Source: Pseudomonas graminis (GTDB lineage: Bacteria; Pseudomonadota; Gammaproteobacteria; Pseudomonadales; Pseudomonadaceae). Taken from it: DNA of 64,000 nt. Made by a program: the position numbers and the translations under genes. Under the pieces are notes generated by a model that was given only the letters and a program-made list of their open reading frames with translations, did no database searches and was not told the DNA's origin. The stretch spans positions 95,892 through 159,891 of the forward strand of contig NZ_FOHW01000010.1 in assembly GCF_900111735.1 (NCBI RefSeq), written 5' to 3'. Of the stretch, positions 9,546 through 18,222 are shown piece by piece; the first letter of the stretch is position 1; the number at the start of each line of letters is the position of its first letter.

Positions 9546-10169
9546 TCAGGTGAGCGCGGTCATCACGGCCTTCTGATACGCCGGACGCTGCTGCAAACGT
9601 TCGTACCAGGCTTTGAGGTGGGGCAGCTCAAGGCGTTCAATCGGCATTTCGAACCAGGGATAAGCGAAGCAGCCCAGAGGAATGTCACCCACGCCGAATT
9701 CGTCGCCCGAGAGGTACGGCTGATGCGCCAGTGCTGCGTCAACGATGACCAGCAGGCGCTCGACCTCGGCTTTCGCCGCGTTGATCTGCGTCCAGTCCTG
9801 TTTGTCGGCTGGCGTGCGTAATACGCCCCAGAACACAGGGCGGAAGGGGCCGGCGAGCGTCGAGGTGGTCCAGTCCATCCACTTTTCAGCCTGGGCACGC
9901 GCTTTGGGGCTGGCCGGATAGAGAGCAGAGTCCGGCGCGTATTGCGCGGCCAGGTAGCGAACGATGGTGTTGGACTCCCACAGCACGAAGTCGCCATCTT
10001 CGATCATCGGCACCACGCCGTTGGGGTTCTTCGCCAGGTACTCGGGCTGATCGTTGATGCCAAAGGCGCCGCCGGCATTCAGCGACTCGTAGTCGAGCCC
10101 CAGTTCCTCGGCGATCCACAATGCCTTGCGCACATTGGACGAGTTCTTGCGGCCCCAGATCTTCAACAT
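9546..10169 (-). CDS. Glutathione S-transferase family protein
   Basis: The 207-residue protein has an N-terminal thioredoxin-fold half with NSSNVRK near residues 9-15, the cis-Pro region VVPMIEDGD and ESNTIVRYL, which binds the glutathione gamma-glutamyl group. The C-terminal half is helical. The start at 10169 (MLKIWGRKNS) fits the family; the open frame extends further. A GST gene also lies near fadE in P. aeruginosa (PA2821 type). Substrate unknown. Confidence 0.92.
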   Translation of the reverse strand: MLKIWGRKNSSNVRKALWIAEELGLDYESLNAGGAFGINDQPEYLAKNPNGVVPMIEDGDFVLWESNTIVRYLAAQYAPDSALYPASPKARAQAEKWMDWTTSTLAGPFRPVFWGVLRTPADKQDWTQINAAKAEVERLLVIVDAALAHQPYLSGDEFGVGDIPLGCFAYPWFEMPIERLELPHLKAWYERLQQRPAYQKAVMTALT

Positions 10170-10382
10170 GTTGTCATTCTCCGTGTGGTCAACGAGCGAT
10201 GAGTGGCGTTTGCGGCGGGCCACAGTCTACTCCGGGATGCGGGTGTTCAAGCCACAACTTCCTGCGCATCGGCCAGCCCCCGAACTCCCTTGGTAGCACG
10301 GGGTCACTATCGATGCGCGGACCAGAGCGGTCGACTGCGCAGCCGGTCGCGCTTATCGCGCCGTCATCATGGAGGGCTGTTT

Positions 10383-12827
10383 ATGTTGTTGCTGTGGATC
10401 GTAGTGTTGGTGGTTGGCGTGGCCTGGCTGGCCCATCGCAGAATTGCGCCCTTCCCCGCTTTGGGCATCGTCGCCGTGTACCTGCTGGCAATGGGCGCGT
10501 TCAGCCATGCCCACGGCTGGATGGTCATCCCATGGGTGTTGTGGCTGGGCGTCGCGTTGCTGCTGGCGCTGCCGGACCTGCGCCGCAAACACTTCAGTGC
10601 GCCAATGTTCTCGTGGTTTCAGAAAGTGCTGCCGCCGATGTCCGCTACCGAACGCGACGCCATTGACGCCGGCACGGTGTGGTGGGATGGCGAGCTGTTC
10701 AGCGGCCGACCGGACTGGAACACCCTGCTCAGCTACCCTAAGAGCACGCTGACCGACGAAGAGCAGGCCTTCCTTGATGGCCCAACCGAAGAACTCTGCG
10801 CCATGGTCAGCGACTGGGAAATCGGTCAGGCCATGGACCTGCCGCCAGAAGCGTGGGCCCATATAAAAGAGCACGGCTTCTTTGCTTTGATCATTCCCAA
10901 GGAATACGGCGGCAAGGGGTTCTCGGCCTACGCCCACTCGCAAGTGGCGATGAAGCTGGCGACCCGCAGCGGCGATCTGGCCTCCACCGTGATGGTGCCC
11001 AACTCGCTGGGCCCGGCAGAGCTGCTGTTGCATTACGGCACCGATGAGCAGCGCAATCACTACTTGCCACGCCTGGCCCGTGGCGACGAGATCCCGTGCT
11101 TTGCATTGACCGGCCCGCTGGCTGGCTCCGACGCAGGGGCGATGCCGGACACCGGCATCATCTGCAAGGGCCAGTGGGAAGGGGAGGAAGTCATCGGCCT
11201 GCGCCTGAATTGGGAAAAGCGCTACATCACCCTTGGCCCGGTGGCTACCCTCCTCGGCCTCGCCTTCAAGGCCTACGACCCTGAGCATCTGCTGGGCGAA
11301 GAAGTAGACCTGGGCATTACCCTGGCGCTGATTCCGACCGACACCGCTGGTGTCGAGATCGGTCGTCGTCATGTGCCACTGGGCGCGGCGTTCATGAACG
11401 GGCCGAACTCCGGGAAGGACGTGTTCATTCCGCTGGAATACCTCATCGGCGGCCAGGACATGCTTGGCAAAGGCTGGATGATGCTGATGAATTGTCTGTC
11501 GGTCGGGCGTTCGATTTCCCTGCCTGCAGTCGGTACCGGCGCCGCGAAGTTCACCAGCCTGGTCACCGGCCAGTACACCCAGGTTCGCGAGCAGTTCAAC
11601 GTACCCCTGGCAGCGTTCGAAGGGATTCAGGAATCCCTCGCGCGAATCGGCGGCAACGCCTGGCTGATGGACAGCGCACGCATCCTGACTGCCAACGCGG
11701 TCGACCTGGGCGAGAAGCCTTCGGTGCTGTCGGCAATTTTGAAATACCACCTGACCGAGCGCGGCCGCGAGTGCATCACCCACGCGATGGACGTGCACGG
11801 CGGCAAGGGCATCATCATGGGCCCGAACAACTATCTGGGCCGCTCGTGGCAGGGCGCGCCGATCTTTATCACCGTGGAAGGCGCGAACATTCTCTCGCGC
11901 AACTTGATGATCTTTGGTCAGGGCGCCATTCGTTGCCATCCGTTCGTGCTGAAGGAAATGGCCCTCGCCGGTCGTCAGGATCATGACCGGGCGGTGGTGG
12001 AATTCGACGGCCTGCTGATGCAGCACATTGGTTTCGCCGTGCGTAACGCGGCCAGTACGCTGGTGTTGAACCTGGGCCTTGGGCATTTCGAAAGCGTGCC
12101 GGGCGATCGCCTGAGTCAGGGTTATTTCCGCGCGCTGAACCGTCAGGCGGCCGCTTTCGCAATGCTGGCTGATCTGAGCATGATGCTGCTGGGCGGCGAA
12201 CTGAAACGTCGCGAGCGTCTCTCGGCACGCCTGGGCGATGTGCTGAGCCACATGTACCTGGCGTCCGCCGCGCTCAAGCGTTACCACGATCTGGATTACC
12301 CCGAAGCACTGGCGCCGCTGTTTTGCTGGTCCATGGAAGAAGCGCTGGGTGAGTCGGAGCGTGCGCTGGACGAGTTGCTGAGCAATTTCCCGAACTGGAT
12401 TCTCGGCGGGCTGCTGCGGGTCATCGTGTTCCCGTTCGGCCGTCGCCACAAAGGGCCATCGGACCGGCTTGATGCCCAGGTCGCGGAGATCCTTGGTCGC
12501 GCCAAAGGCGACCCGGCGCTGGAATCGGTGCTTGCCGGTTGCTATCGCCCGACCGACTCAGAGGATCCGGTCGGTGCGTTGCAGCACGCGAGCGACTTGC
12601 TCAGCGGCGCCAAGGCTATTCGCGGCAAACTTCATCACGCGGTGAAAAGCGGTCAGGTCAAGCCTGAAGGAGGCGCGCATCTGATCGACGCCGCGCTCAA
12701 CGCGGGCGTTTTGCAGGCAGCGGAAGCGGAAACCTTGCGCGCTGCAGAGGCGGCGCGCCGCAAGGTGATTGATGTGGATGATTTCGACAAGGAGGAGCTG
12801 GTCGCCACCGAAGGCAAAATCCGCTGA
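10383..12827 (+). CDS. fadE: FadE-type acyl-CoA dehydrogenase
   Basis: FadE oxidises acyl-CoA to 2-enoyl-CoA in beta-oxidation. At 814 residues it equals the E. coli enzyme in length. Two or three N-terminal hydrophobic segments (about 1-70) suggest membrane attachment, followed by the acyl-CoA dehydrogenase domains and the C-terminal DUF1974 region. ATG at 10383 follows GGAGGGCT; an upstream extension of 60 codons is low-complexity and not family-like. The long antisense frame across it is a codon-usage shadow. Confidence 0.95.
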   Translation: MLLLWIVVLVVGVAWLAHRRIAPFPALGIVAVYLLAMGAFSHAHGWMVIPWVLWLGVALLLALPDLRRKHFSAPMFSWFQKVLPPMSATERDAIDAGTVWWDGELFSGRPDWNTLLSYPKSTLTDEEQAFLDGPTEELCAMVSDWEIGQAMDLPPEAWAHIKEHGFFALIIPKEYGGKGFSAYAHSQVAMKLATRSGDLASTVMVPNSLGPAELLLHYGTDEQRNHYLPRLARGDEIPCFALTGPLAGSDAGAMPDTGIICKGQWEGEEVIGLRLNWEKRYITLGPVATLLGLAFKAYDPEHLLGEEVDLGITLALIPTDTAGVEIGRRHVPLGAAFMNGPNSGKDVFIPLEYLIGGQDMLGKGWMMLMNCLSVGRSISLPAVGTGAAKFTSLVTGQYTQVREQFNVPLAAFEGIQESLARIGGNAWLMDSARILTANAVDLGEKPSVLSAILKYHLTERGRECITHAMDVHGGKGIIMGPNNYLGRSWQGAPIFITVEGANILSRNLMIFGQGAIRCHPFVLKEMALAGRQDHDRAVVEFDGLLMQHIGFAVRNAASTLVLNLGLGHFESVPGDRLSQGYFRALNRQAAAFAMLADLSMMLLGGELKRRERLSARLGDVLSHMYLASAALKRYHDLDYPEALAPLFCWSMEEALGESERALDELLSNFPNWILGGLLRVIVFPFGRRHKGPSDRLDAQVAEILGRAKGDPALESVLAGCYRPTDSEDPVGALQHASDLLSGAKAIRGKLHHAVKSGQVKPEGGAHLIDAALNAGVLQAAEAETLRAAEAARRKVIDVDDFDKEELVATEGKIR

Positions 12828-12843
12828 TTAATTGAGGCAAACC

Positions 12844-12934
12844 CTGTAGGAGCGCGCTTGCCCGCGATTGCGGTGGGTCAGCACCATAAACGTTAGCTGA
12901 CACGCAACATTCGCGGGCAAGCGCGCTCCTACAG
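12844..12934. repeat. REP pair (TGTAGGAGCGCGCTTGCCCGCG family)
   Basis: CTGTAGGAGCGCGCTTGCCCGCG and its inverted copy CGCGGGCAAGCGCGCTCCTACAG enclose about 45 bp with GGGTCAGC/GCTGACAC complementary inner parts. This is the common Pseudomonas REPIN/BIME layout. Close relatives in the window lie at 26025, 35151, 44123, 54078 and 63890. Confidence 0.92.
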
Positions 12935-13025
12935 GCGCTGCCCACGACTTACGTCTACATACACCGCTCTGGCGAATTGTCCTACACTCCTTGGTAACAA
13001 CAAGAAAACACCAAGGGGACGCATC

Positions 13026-13229
13026 ATGATCGACCAACGCCTGACCCATCGCTGCCTGCTCTCCGAAATCGCCTCGGGGGAGGATCTTTCCAGCGGCAAG
13101 CCAACACAAACGCTGCAAACCCTTCTGATGATGGGCTTCGTCACCCGTCTGCCCAGTCCCGACCGGACCTTTGCGCACCTCGCCCTCACTGAAGCAGGCC
13201 ACCGGTATCTGGCCGGGTTGTGGCATTGA
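13026..13229 (+). CDS. Small conserved hypothetical protein (PA2816-like position)
   Basis: The frame encodes 67 residues starting MIDQRLTHRCLLSEIASGEDLS. It has a good ribosome site (AAGGGGAC) ahead of the ATG, and its C-terminal half (LLMMGFVTRLP...LALTEAGHRYLAGL) looks like the helix-turn-wing end of a winged-helix fold. P. aeruginosa also has a small gene between fadE and the PA2817-type gene. No function can be assigned. Confidence 0.7.
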   Translation: MIDQRLTHRCLLSEIASGEDLSSGKPTQTLQTLLMMGFVTRLPSPDRTFAHLALTEAGHRYLAGLWH

Positions 13230-13293
13230 GATAGCCGCAGGCGGCGGGGCCCTCTATACTCCCGCGCCTGTTTTTGTCTCTGAGGGCTTCATC

Positions 13294-13704
13294 ATGGCCG
13301 ACGCCAATCTCGACCACATCATGAATCTGCTGTTGCATTTGCGCGGCATCCTGGTCGCGCTGGGAGAGGCCGAGCAGGTCCCCGAAGAAAGTCATGCGCT
13401 GTTTCTGGAGCGGTACGATGAGTTGCTGACGCTGTTGCCGGCTGATCCGATCGAGAGTCAGTATCTGGGGCAGGATTTGTTGTGTCAGGTGATTCAGCGT
13501 TATCCGCAGATTGCGCATTTGGTGCCGCGGGATTTGTTGTGGTTTTTTGCGGGCGATTGTCTGCATTTCATGCCGGACGATGAGATTGATTTGTATACGG
13601 CGCTGGAGGAGCGTCGCTTTGAGGCGATGGAGAACGATGAGCCGTTTGACTGGAATCAGGAGAAGCAGTTGTTGGCGATGTCGCAGTCTGAGTCCAAGCA
13701 TTGA
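13294..13704 (+). CDS. Conserved hypothetical protein, PA2817 family
   Basis: The 136-residue acidic, helical protein starts MADANLDHIMNLLLHLRG. No signal peptide, membrane helix or catalytic motif is visible. The start is supported by TGAGGGC upstream of 13294; the frame extends further upstream into non-coding sequence. Position after fadE and the small gene matches the P. aeruginosa PA2815-PA2817 order. Function unknown. Confidence 0.85.
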   Translation: MADANLDHIMNLLLHLRGILVALGEAEQVPEESHALFLERYDELLTLLPADPIESQYLGQDLLCQVIQRYPQIAHLVPRDLLWFFAGDCLHFMPDDEIDLYTALEERRFEAMENDEPFDWNQEKQLLAMSQSESKH

Positions 13705-14163
13705 TCTGAAGCTATCCGGATCAACATCAAGAGCGTCCGCCTGGGGGCGTACTGTTTCGCCTTCGGCGAGTTACTTGGAAAAGCACCCCAAGTAACCAAG
13801 GGTGCTTGCTCCTGGCTAGGTCCCTCCTCCGTCGGGATACCCTCACTCCGACGACGCTCCGTGGGCCCGCGCCGAACGGACATCCATGTCCTGACGGCGC
13901 TCTCGCCGCATCCATGCGGCTCGACCCACTGCGCATCGTCTGCGTTCGGCCTGCGCCCAAGTCGCGTTCTGCGGTGTCTGGACCTTCTGCGTATGAAGAT
14001 CAAGATCAAGATCAATGGCAGATCAAAGGCTTCCCGTCTGAACCCGGTCCTACTGACTGCACGGGCTGCTCTTCGTGGGACCGGCTTTAGCCGGGAAGCT
14101 TTTGATGCAGATCGTTCCCGCGCTCTGCGTGGGAATGCATCCTGTGACGCTCCGCGTCATGCT
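13705..14163. repeat. Gene-free block of dispersed Pseudomonas repeat sequence
   Basis: No credible gene lies between the PA2817-like stop and 14349. From about 13736 to 14000 the sequence resembles an element I remember as often repeated in Pseudomonas genomes and mis-annotated as short hypothetical proteins. It ends in a REP palindrome GGGACCGGCTTTAGCCGGGAAG (about 14079-14100). A DUF1534-type repeat half follows at 14108-14163. The repeat assignment for 13736-14000 rests on memory, since there is no second copy here. Confidence 0.55.
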
Positions 14164-14349
14164 TGAGCTTTACCGTAAACATCCAGCCAACAAAACATTT
14201 CCTGATCTTACCGCCGAGCTAAATGCATATTTTTTATAATTAGCTTAGCGCCAAATCGAATTTCACAGACCCTTCGCTTGCCCCTATGTTGCTGACTTGC
14301 CCACGCGTGTCCTCTCGCGTCGGTTGGCCCATCAGTACAAGGAGTTGTC
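14164..14349. other. Upstream region of the LLM monooxygenase
   Basis: This stretch is AT-rich compared with its surroundings, especially TTTTTTATAATTAGC near 14229-14243, which could hold a promoter. It ends in the ribosome site AAGGAG for the gene at 14350. I see no further gene or hairpin. Confidence 0.4.
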
Positions 14350-15438
14350 ATGAGCGTCGAGTTCATCGGTTATATCGCTACCCAGCCTGGATCGGAAATT
14401 CATCCTCGCAGCGGGACGGCCGTTCAGCCTGAGTATGTCGAGAAAGTCGCCCGAGCCCATGAAGAGGCCGGCTTTGACCGGGCACTGGTCGCTTATCACT
14501 CAAACAGCCCGGACAGCGCGTTCGTGGCGTCGTACGCGGCCAGCGTCACGACAACATTGAAGTTTCTCGTCGCACACCGGCCGGGGTTTATCTCACCCAC
14601 CGTCGCCGCTCGGCAATTCGCTACGCTGGATGTGTTCACTGGCGGGCGTATCGCTGTGCACATCATCACCGGCGGCGACGATCAGGAGCTGCGCGCTGAC
14701 GGCAGTTTCATCGGTAAGGATGAGCGCTACGCCCGCACGGACGAGTACCTCGGCGTGGTGCGCCAGGAATGGACGGCCGACAAGCCGTTCGATCATCAGG
14801 GAGATTACTACCGGTTCGAGGGCGCTCATTCGCTGGTCAAGTCAGCGCAGCAGCCTCACATTCCGCTGTATTTCGGGGGTGCCTCGCAGGCGGCGCTGGA
14901 AGTTGCGGGCAAACACGCTGATGTCTATGCGCTGTGGGGCGAGACCTACGAGCAAGTCAGGGACATCGTCAAACAGGTGCGGGCCGAAGCCGCCAGGCAT
15001 GGGCGGACGGTGCGTTTCAGTTTGTCGTTGCGGCCCATTCTGGCGGAGACGGAGGAAAAGGCCTGGGCGCGTGCAGACAGTATTCTGGAGCGGGCGAAGG
15101 CCTTGGCCCAGGCGTCAGGGATCGAGCGTCGCGAGCCGCCGAATGAAGGTTCGCGGCGTTTGCTGGACGCCGCGGCCAAAGGCGCGCGCCTGGACAAACG
15201 CTTGTGGACCGGCATTGCCGGGTTGCTCGGCGCGAAAGGCAATTCCACGGCGCTGGTGGGTACCGCAGAGCAAGTCGCCGAGGCGCTGCTGGATTATTAC
15301 GATCTGGGGATCACGACGTTCCTGATTCGCGGTTTTGATCCGCTGGAAGATGCGGTCGATTACGGCAAAAAGCTGATCCCGCTGACGCGCAAACTGATCG
15401 CGCGACGCGAGCAGGAGAAGAACGAAAAGGTGGCGTGA
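14350..15438 (+). CDS. LLM-class flavin-dependent monooxygenase (SsuD-like)
   Basis: The 362-residue protein has the alkanesulfonate-monooxygenase pattern: an N-terminal TIM-barrel start, LKFLVAHRPGFISPTVAARQFATLD, and GGRIAVHIITGGDDQE near residues 97-112, followed by the conserved AR(T)DEYL. SsuD enzymes use FMNH2 and O2 to release sulfite from alkanesulfonates. No flavin reductase or sulfonate importer adjoins it, so the substrate is uncertain. Start chosen by CAAGGAGTTGTC before the ATG. Confidence 0.88.
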   Translation: MSVEFIGYIATQPGSEIHPRSGTAVQPEYVEKVARAHEEAGFDRALVAYHSNSPDSAFVASYAASVTTTLKFLVAHRPGFISPTVAARQFATLDVFTGGRIAVHIITGGDDQELRADGSFIGKDERYARTDEYLGVVRQEWTADKPFDHQGDYYRFEGAHSLVKSAQQPHIPLYFGGASQAALEVAGKHADVYALWGETYEQVRDIVKQVRAEAARHGRTVRFSLSLRPILAETEEKAWARADSILERAKALAQASGIERREPPNEGSRRLLDAAAKGARLDKRLWTGIAGLLGAKGNSTALVGTAEQVAEALLDYYDLGITTFLIRGFDPLEDAVDYGKKLIPLTRKLIARREQEKNEKVA

Positions 15439-15476
15439 ACAAAGGCTGTGGCTCACGGTTCCTGCTAACGGCGCTT

Positions 15477-15590
15477 TCATTCGCGAATCAGCGCATTCCA
15501 GTGCGGTGTCATGACAGGCCCTGCGCTGCTTTTGAGCACCCGGGCCTGCTCTTCCACTTTCTTCACCGCCTCTTCAGGCGTTAAGACCGT
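15477..15590 (-). pseudogene. Possible 3' remnant of a lost coding sequence
   Basis: Directly after the stop of the R-module gene, the same frame runs another 37 codons (TVLTPEEAVKKVEEQARVL ... NALIRE) to a TGA at 15477. The composition, a charged amphipathic helix then a short tail, resembles the C-terminus of an ABC solute-binding protein. It has no start codon or ribosome site of its own. It may be a remnant or only chance open frame. Confidence 0.3.
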
Positions 15591-17048
15591 TTACACAGGC
15601 GCAGGCTCGGCTGGATTGATGCCGACAATAGAAATCAGCGGTTCATCCAGATAAAGGCCGTCATAAAGGACCGGAACGCTTGTGTGGTTGCCGCTCAGTG
15701 CAATCTGGAAGAAACGCCCGTCTGCATCGGCTTCAAAGGAGCGCAGGTAGGTCCTGTCCTGGTCTTCGTTGTAGTCGAGCTTCAAGGTGCCATTTCGTCC
15801 ATCGCCCGTGCGGTCGAACCCCAGATCGAGAATGAACAGACGGTCTCCGCTTTCAAAGTCGGTGATAAGGTCCGAATGACTGGCGTCCGCCGTGCGATAG
15901 CTGTCGGTCATGCGGTAATAGACGAAGTCGTCAAGGCCGCTGCCACCGGTGAGTGTGTCCTTGCCCATGCCACCGGCCATGACGTCGTTACCAGCGCCAC
16001 CGTTTATGATGTCGTTGCCCTGAAAACTCACCATCTGATCATCGCCCACGCCGCCGGCCAGGATGTCATTGCCGCCGGTGCCCAGCACATCCATGTTATC
16101 GCGGGTCATCGTATTGACGATCTTGGGCCCGGTGGTGTTACCGAAATCCACCGTGTCGCGATTCAGGTCGGCCTTGAGATTACCGCTGAACAGAATTTCA
16201 AACTGATTGCCGTCAGCATCGGCTTCCAGCGATTTCAAGGCTGTCTGCGTACCTGCGCCGTTGACCACGACCTTCAGAGTGCCATTGAAGCCATTGCCCA
16301 AGCCGCTGAACCCCAGGCTGGACAGATCCACGAGATCGCCTTCAGCTGCATTGAAATCAGTGATCAGATCCCGACCGGCAGTGTGCGCAGAACCTGTCGA
16401 AGTGCGGATGCTGTCGGACACGGAACTGAATACGAACTCGTCGGCGCCGGTGCCGCCAGTCAGGGTATCGCCGCCCAGGCCGCCTACCAGACGATCATCG
16501 CCGGCCAGGCCAGACAAGGTATCGCGCCCCTCGTAGCCCATCAGGGTTTCTGCGCCCGCCGAGGTGCCGACAACGCTGTCGCCCGCATCGCTGCCTGCAA
16601 TCAGGCGCTGGAAGTTGGCGTTGGTCAGGGTGTAATCGCCACTCAGGAGCAGCTCGAACCGGTTGCCGTTTTCATCGACATCGTCGCTTCTGAGAATCGT
16701 CCGGTAATAGCCGTCATCTGTATTGCTGACGATCTGAACGGTTCCGTGTGTGCCGTCACCAATGCCGGAAATACCTAGCGCGGTCAGGTCAAGGCGATCA
16801 GCCTTATCGAAATAATCGATATAGTCGACTTGCGAGCCGCTACTGTCGCTGATGGACGCATAGCGCAGTACGGCGTTTCCATAGGCATAGAAACTGTCCG
16901 AACCGGCCCCGCCGATCAGTACGCTGTCACCTCGACCCTCAATGTAATCGTCGCCAGCACCGCCGTAGATAACATTGAGATCGAATGTACTGAAAAACTC
17001 ATCCTTACCCGCAGTGCCGTACCAAAAAACCTTTTGTTTATCTGCCAT
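15591..17048 (-). CDS. RTX/alginate-epimerase R-module repeat protein (no catalytic domain)
   Basis: The 485-residue protein consists of three similar modules (about 1-145, 155-297 and 320-460). Each has glycine-aspartate nonapeptides such as GGAGDDYIEG, GGLGGDTLTGGTGADEF and GGAGNDVMAGGMGKDTL, then a block of the form DLITDF..GD..DL..LGF.G.G.G.NGTL, then T.LRS.EADADG..F.I.LSGN. This matches the R-modules of AlgE mannuronan C5-epimerases and the serralysin C-terminal domain. No epimerase or protease domain is present. There is no Sec signal, so type I secretion is likely. Start at 17048 follows AGGGAGCG. Confidence 0.85.
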   Translation of the reverse strand: MADKQKVFWYGTAGKDEFFSTFDLNVIYGGAGDDYIEGRGDSVLIGGAGSDSFYAYGNAVLRYASISDSSGSQVDYIDYFDKADRLDLTALGISGIGDGTHGTVQIVSNTDDGYYRTILRSDDVDENGNRFELLLSGDYTLTNANFQRLIAGSDAGDSVVGTSAGAETLMGYEGRDTLSGLAGDDRLVGGLGGDTLTGGTGADEFVFSSVSDSIRTSTGSAHTAGRDLITDFNAAEGDLVDLSSLGFSGLGNGFNGTLKVVVNGAGTQTALKSLEADADGNQFEILFSGNLKADLNRDTVDFGNTTGPKIVNTMTRDNMDVLGTGGNDILAGGVGDDQMVSFQGNDIINGGAGNDVMAGGMGKDTLTGGSGLDDFVYYRMTDSYRTADASHSDLITDFESGDRLFILDLGFDRTGDGRNGTLKLDYNEDQDRTYLRSFEADADGRFFQIALSGNHTSVPVLYDGLYLDEPLISIVGINPAEPAPV

Positions 17049-17247
17049 TGAAACGCTCCCTGAGCTGCCGCCAGAGTGGGCGGCGATAGCTGTGATAGGC
17101 AAAACGGCAGTTGGTTCGCGGGCCAGCAGTGGCCAGTATCGACTTTCCGTGAGTAAAGGCTGTGCTGGCCTCATCTGAAACCAGCCCGGTCACCTCTTTC
17201 ACAGCATCCTGCCGGAGCGCGCTTGCCCGCGGCAGCGGCCGGCAGTA

Positions 17248-18222
17248 TCAGGAAGGGAACAGCTTGCTCAGGCAGCTGAGTTTTTTCTTGTAAGACCGTC
17301 GCGCTTCCAGCGCCTCTTCGAGGGTTACCGCCACAAAGCGGGCTTTCTGGTTGGGTTGCATCTGGCCAATCAAGTCGAGATCGGCGCTGATCACCGTGCC
17401 AATCATTGCGTAGCCGCCACCGGACACTGCGTCACGGTGCAGCACGATGGGTTCGAGCCCGGCGGGCACCTGAATCGAGCCAATCGGGTAGCAACTGTCG
17501 ACAATGTTCGACGGATCAGAACCGGCGCCGAACGGCTGCTCCCGGGGCTGAAAGCTCAGCGCGCTGCCGCCCTTGAAGCGATAGCCGATGCGGTCGGCTT
17601 CCGAACCGACCGTCCAGGGCTCGGCGAAAAAGCTCTTCGCCGCCGACTCGGTCAAGCGGTGGTAGTACAAACCGGGCACCACCCGCAAGGTGATTTCGCC
17701 AGCCAACGATTGCCGTAACGCCATGGGCAAACTGGCCCCTGCGCGGCTCTTGCCACTGGCGATGCCCACCGGCAATTGGTCACCTGCAATCAGGCGTCTT
17801 CCCTGAAAACCACCGAGCGCGCCCAGCGCATAGGTGGAGCGACTGCCGAGCACCACCGGCACATCAATGCCACCGGCCACCGCCAGATAAGCGCGGGCCC
17901 CCGCCCTGGGGAAGTCAAAACTCAGCACCTGCCCGGCCTTCACGGTGAACGCGGTGTCCAGGTGCATTTCCACGCCATCGACCCGAGGCGTCATGTGCGC
18001 ACCGCTGACCGCAACCAAAGCATCCTGCTGAAACTCCAGCTCAGGCCCGAGTAGCGTGCATTCCAGCGCCGCCAAACCTGCCGGGTTGCCTACCAATTGA
18101 TTGGCCGCGCTCAATGCGTATTGATCAAGCGCGCCGGATGGCGGAATGCCCAGGTGGTAATACCCTTCGCGGCCCAAGTCTTGTACCGAAGTGGCGAGGC
18201 CGGGTTTGAGAACCTTGATCAT
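17248..18222 (-). CDS. pxpC: PxpC-type carboxyltransferase-domain protein (KipA family)
   Basis: This 324-residue protein matches the 5-oxoprolinase subunit C / KipA family, homologous to the C-terminal half of the urea carboxylase carboxyltransferase domain. Visible signatures are KPGLATSVQDLGREGY (5-20), GIPPSGALDQYALSAANQLVGN and the C-terminal MIGTVISADLDLIGQ. It overlaps pxpB by 4 bp and ends the operon. In Bacillus, PxpABC hydrolyses 5-oxoproline with ATP; whether that holds beside biotin genes is open. Confidence 0.9.
   Translation of the reverse strand: MIKVLKPGLATSVQDLGREGYYHLGIPPSGALDQYALSAANQLVGNPAGLAALECTLLGPELEFQQDALVAVSGAHMTPRVDGVEMHLDTAFTVKAGQVLSFDFPRAGARAYLAVAGGIDVPVVLGSRSTYALGALGGFQGRRLIAGDQLPVGIASGKSRAGASLPMALRQSLAGEITLRVVPGLYYHRLTESAAKSFFAEPWTVGSEADRIGYRFKGGSALSFQPREQPFGAGSDPSNIVDSCYPIGSIQVPAGLEPIVLHRDAVSGGGYAMIGTVISADLDLIGQMQPNQKARFVAVTLEEALEARRSYKKKLSCLSKLFPS

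Noticed and set aside
10353..12449. 698-codon open frame antisense to fadE
   Set aside because: It mirrors the fadE codon pattern at high GC, has no family-like motifs and would bury a full-length well-conserved gene.
13656..14015. 119-codon minus-strand frame, Arg-rich
   Set aside because: It lies in dispersed repeat sequence and overlaps the end of the PA2817-like gene.
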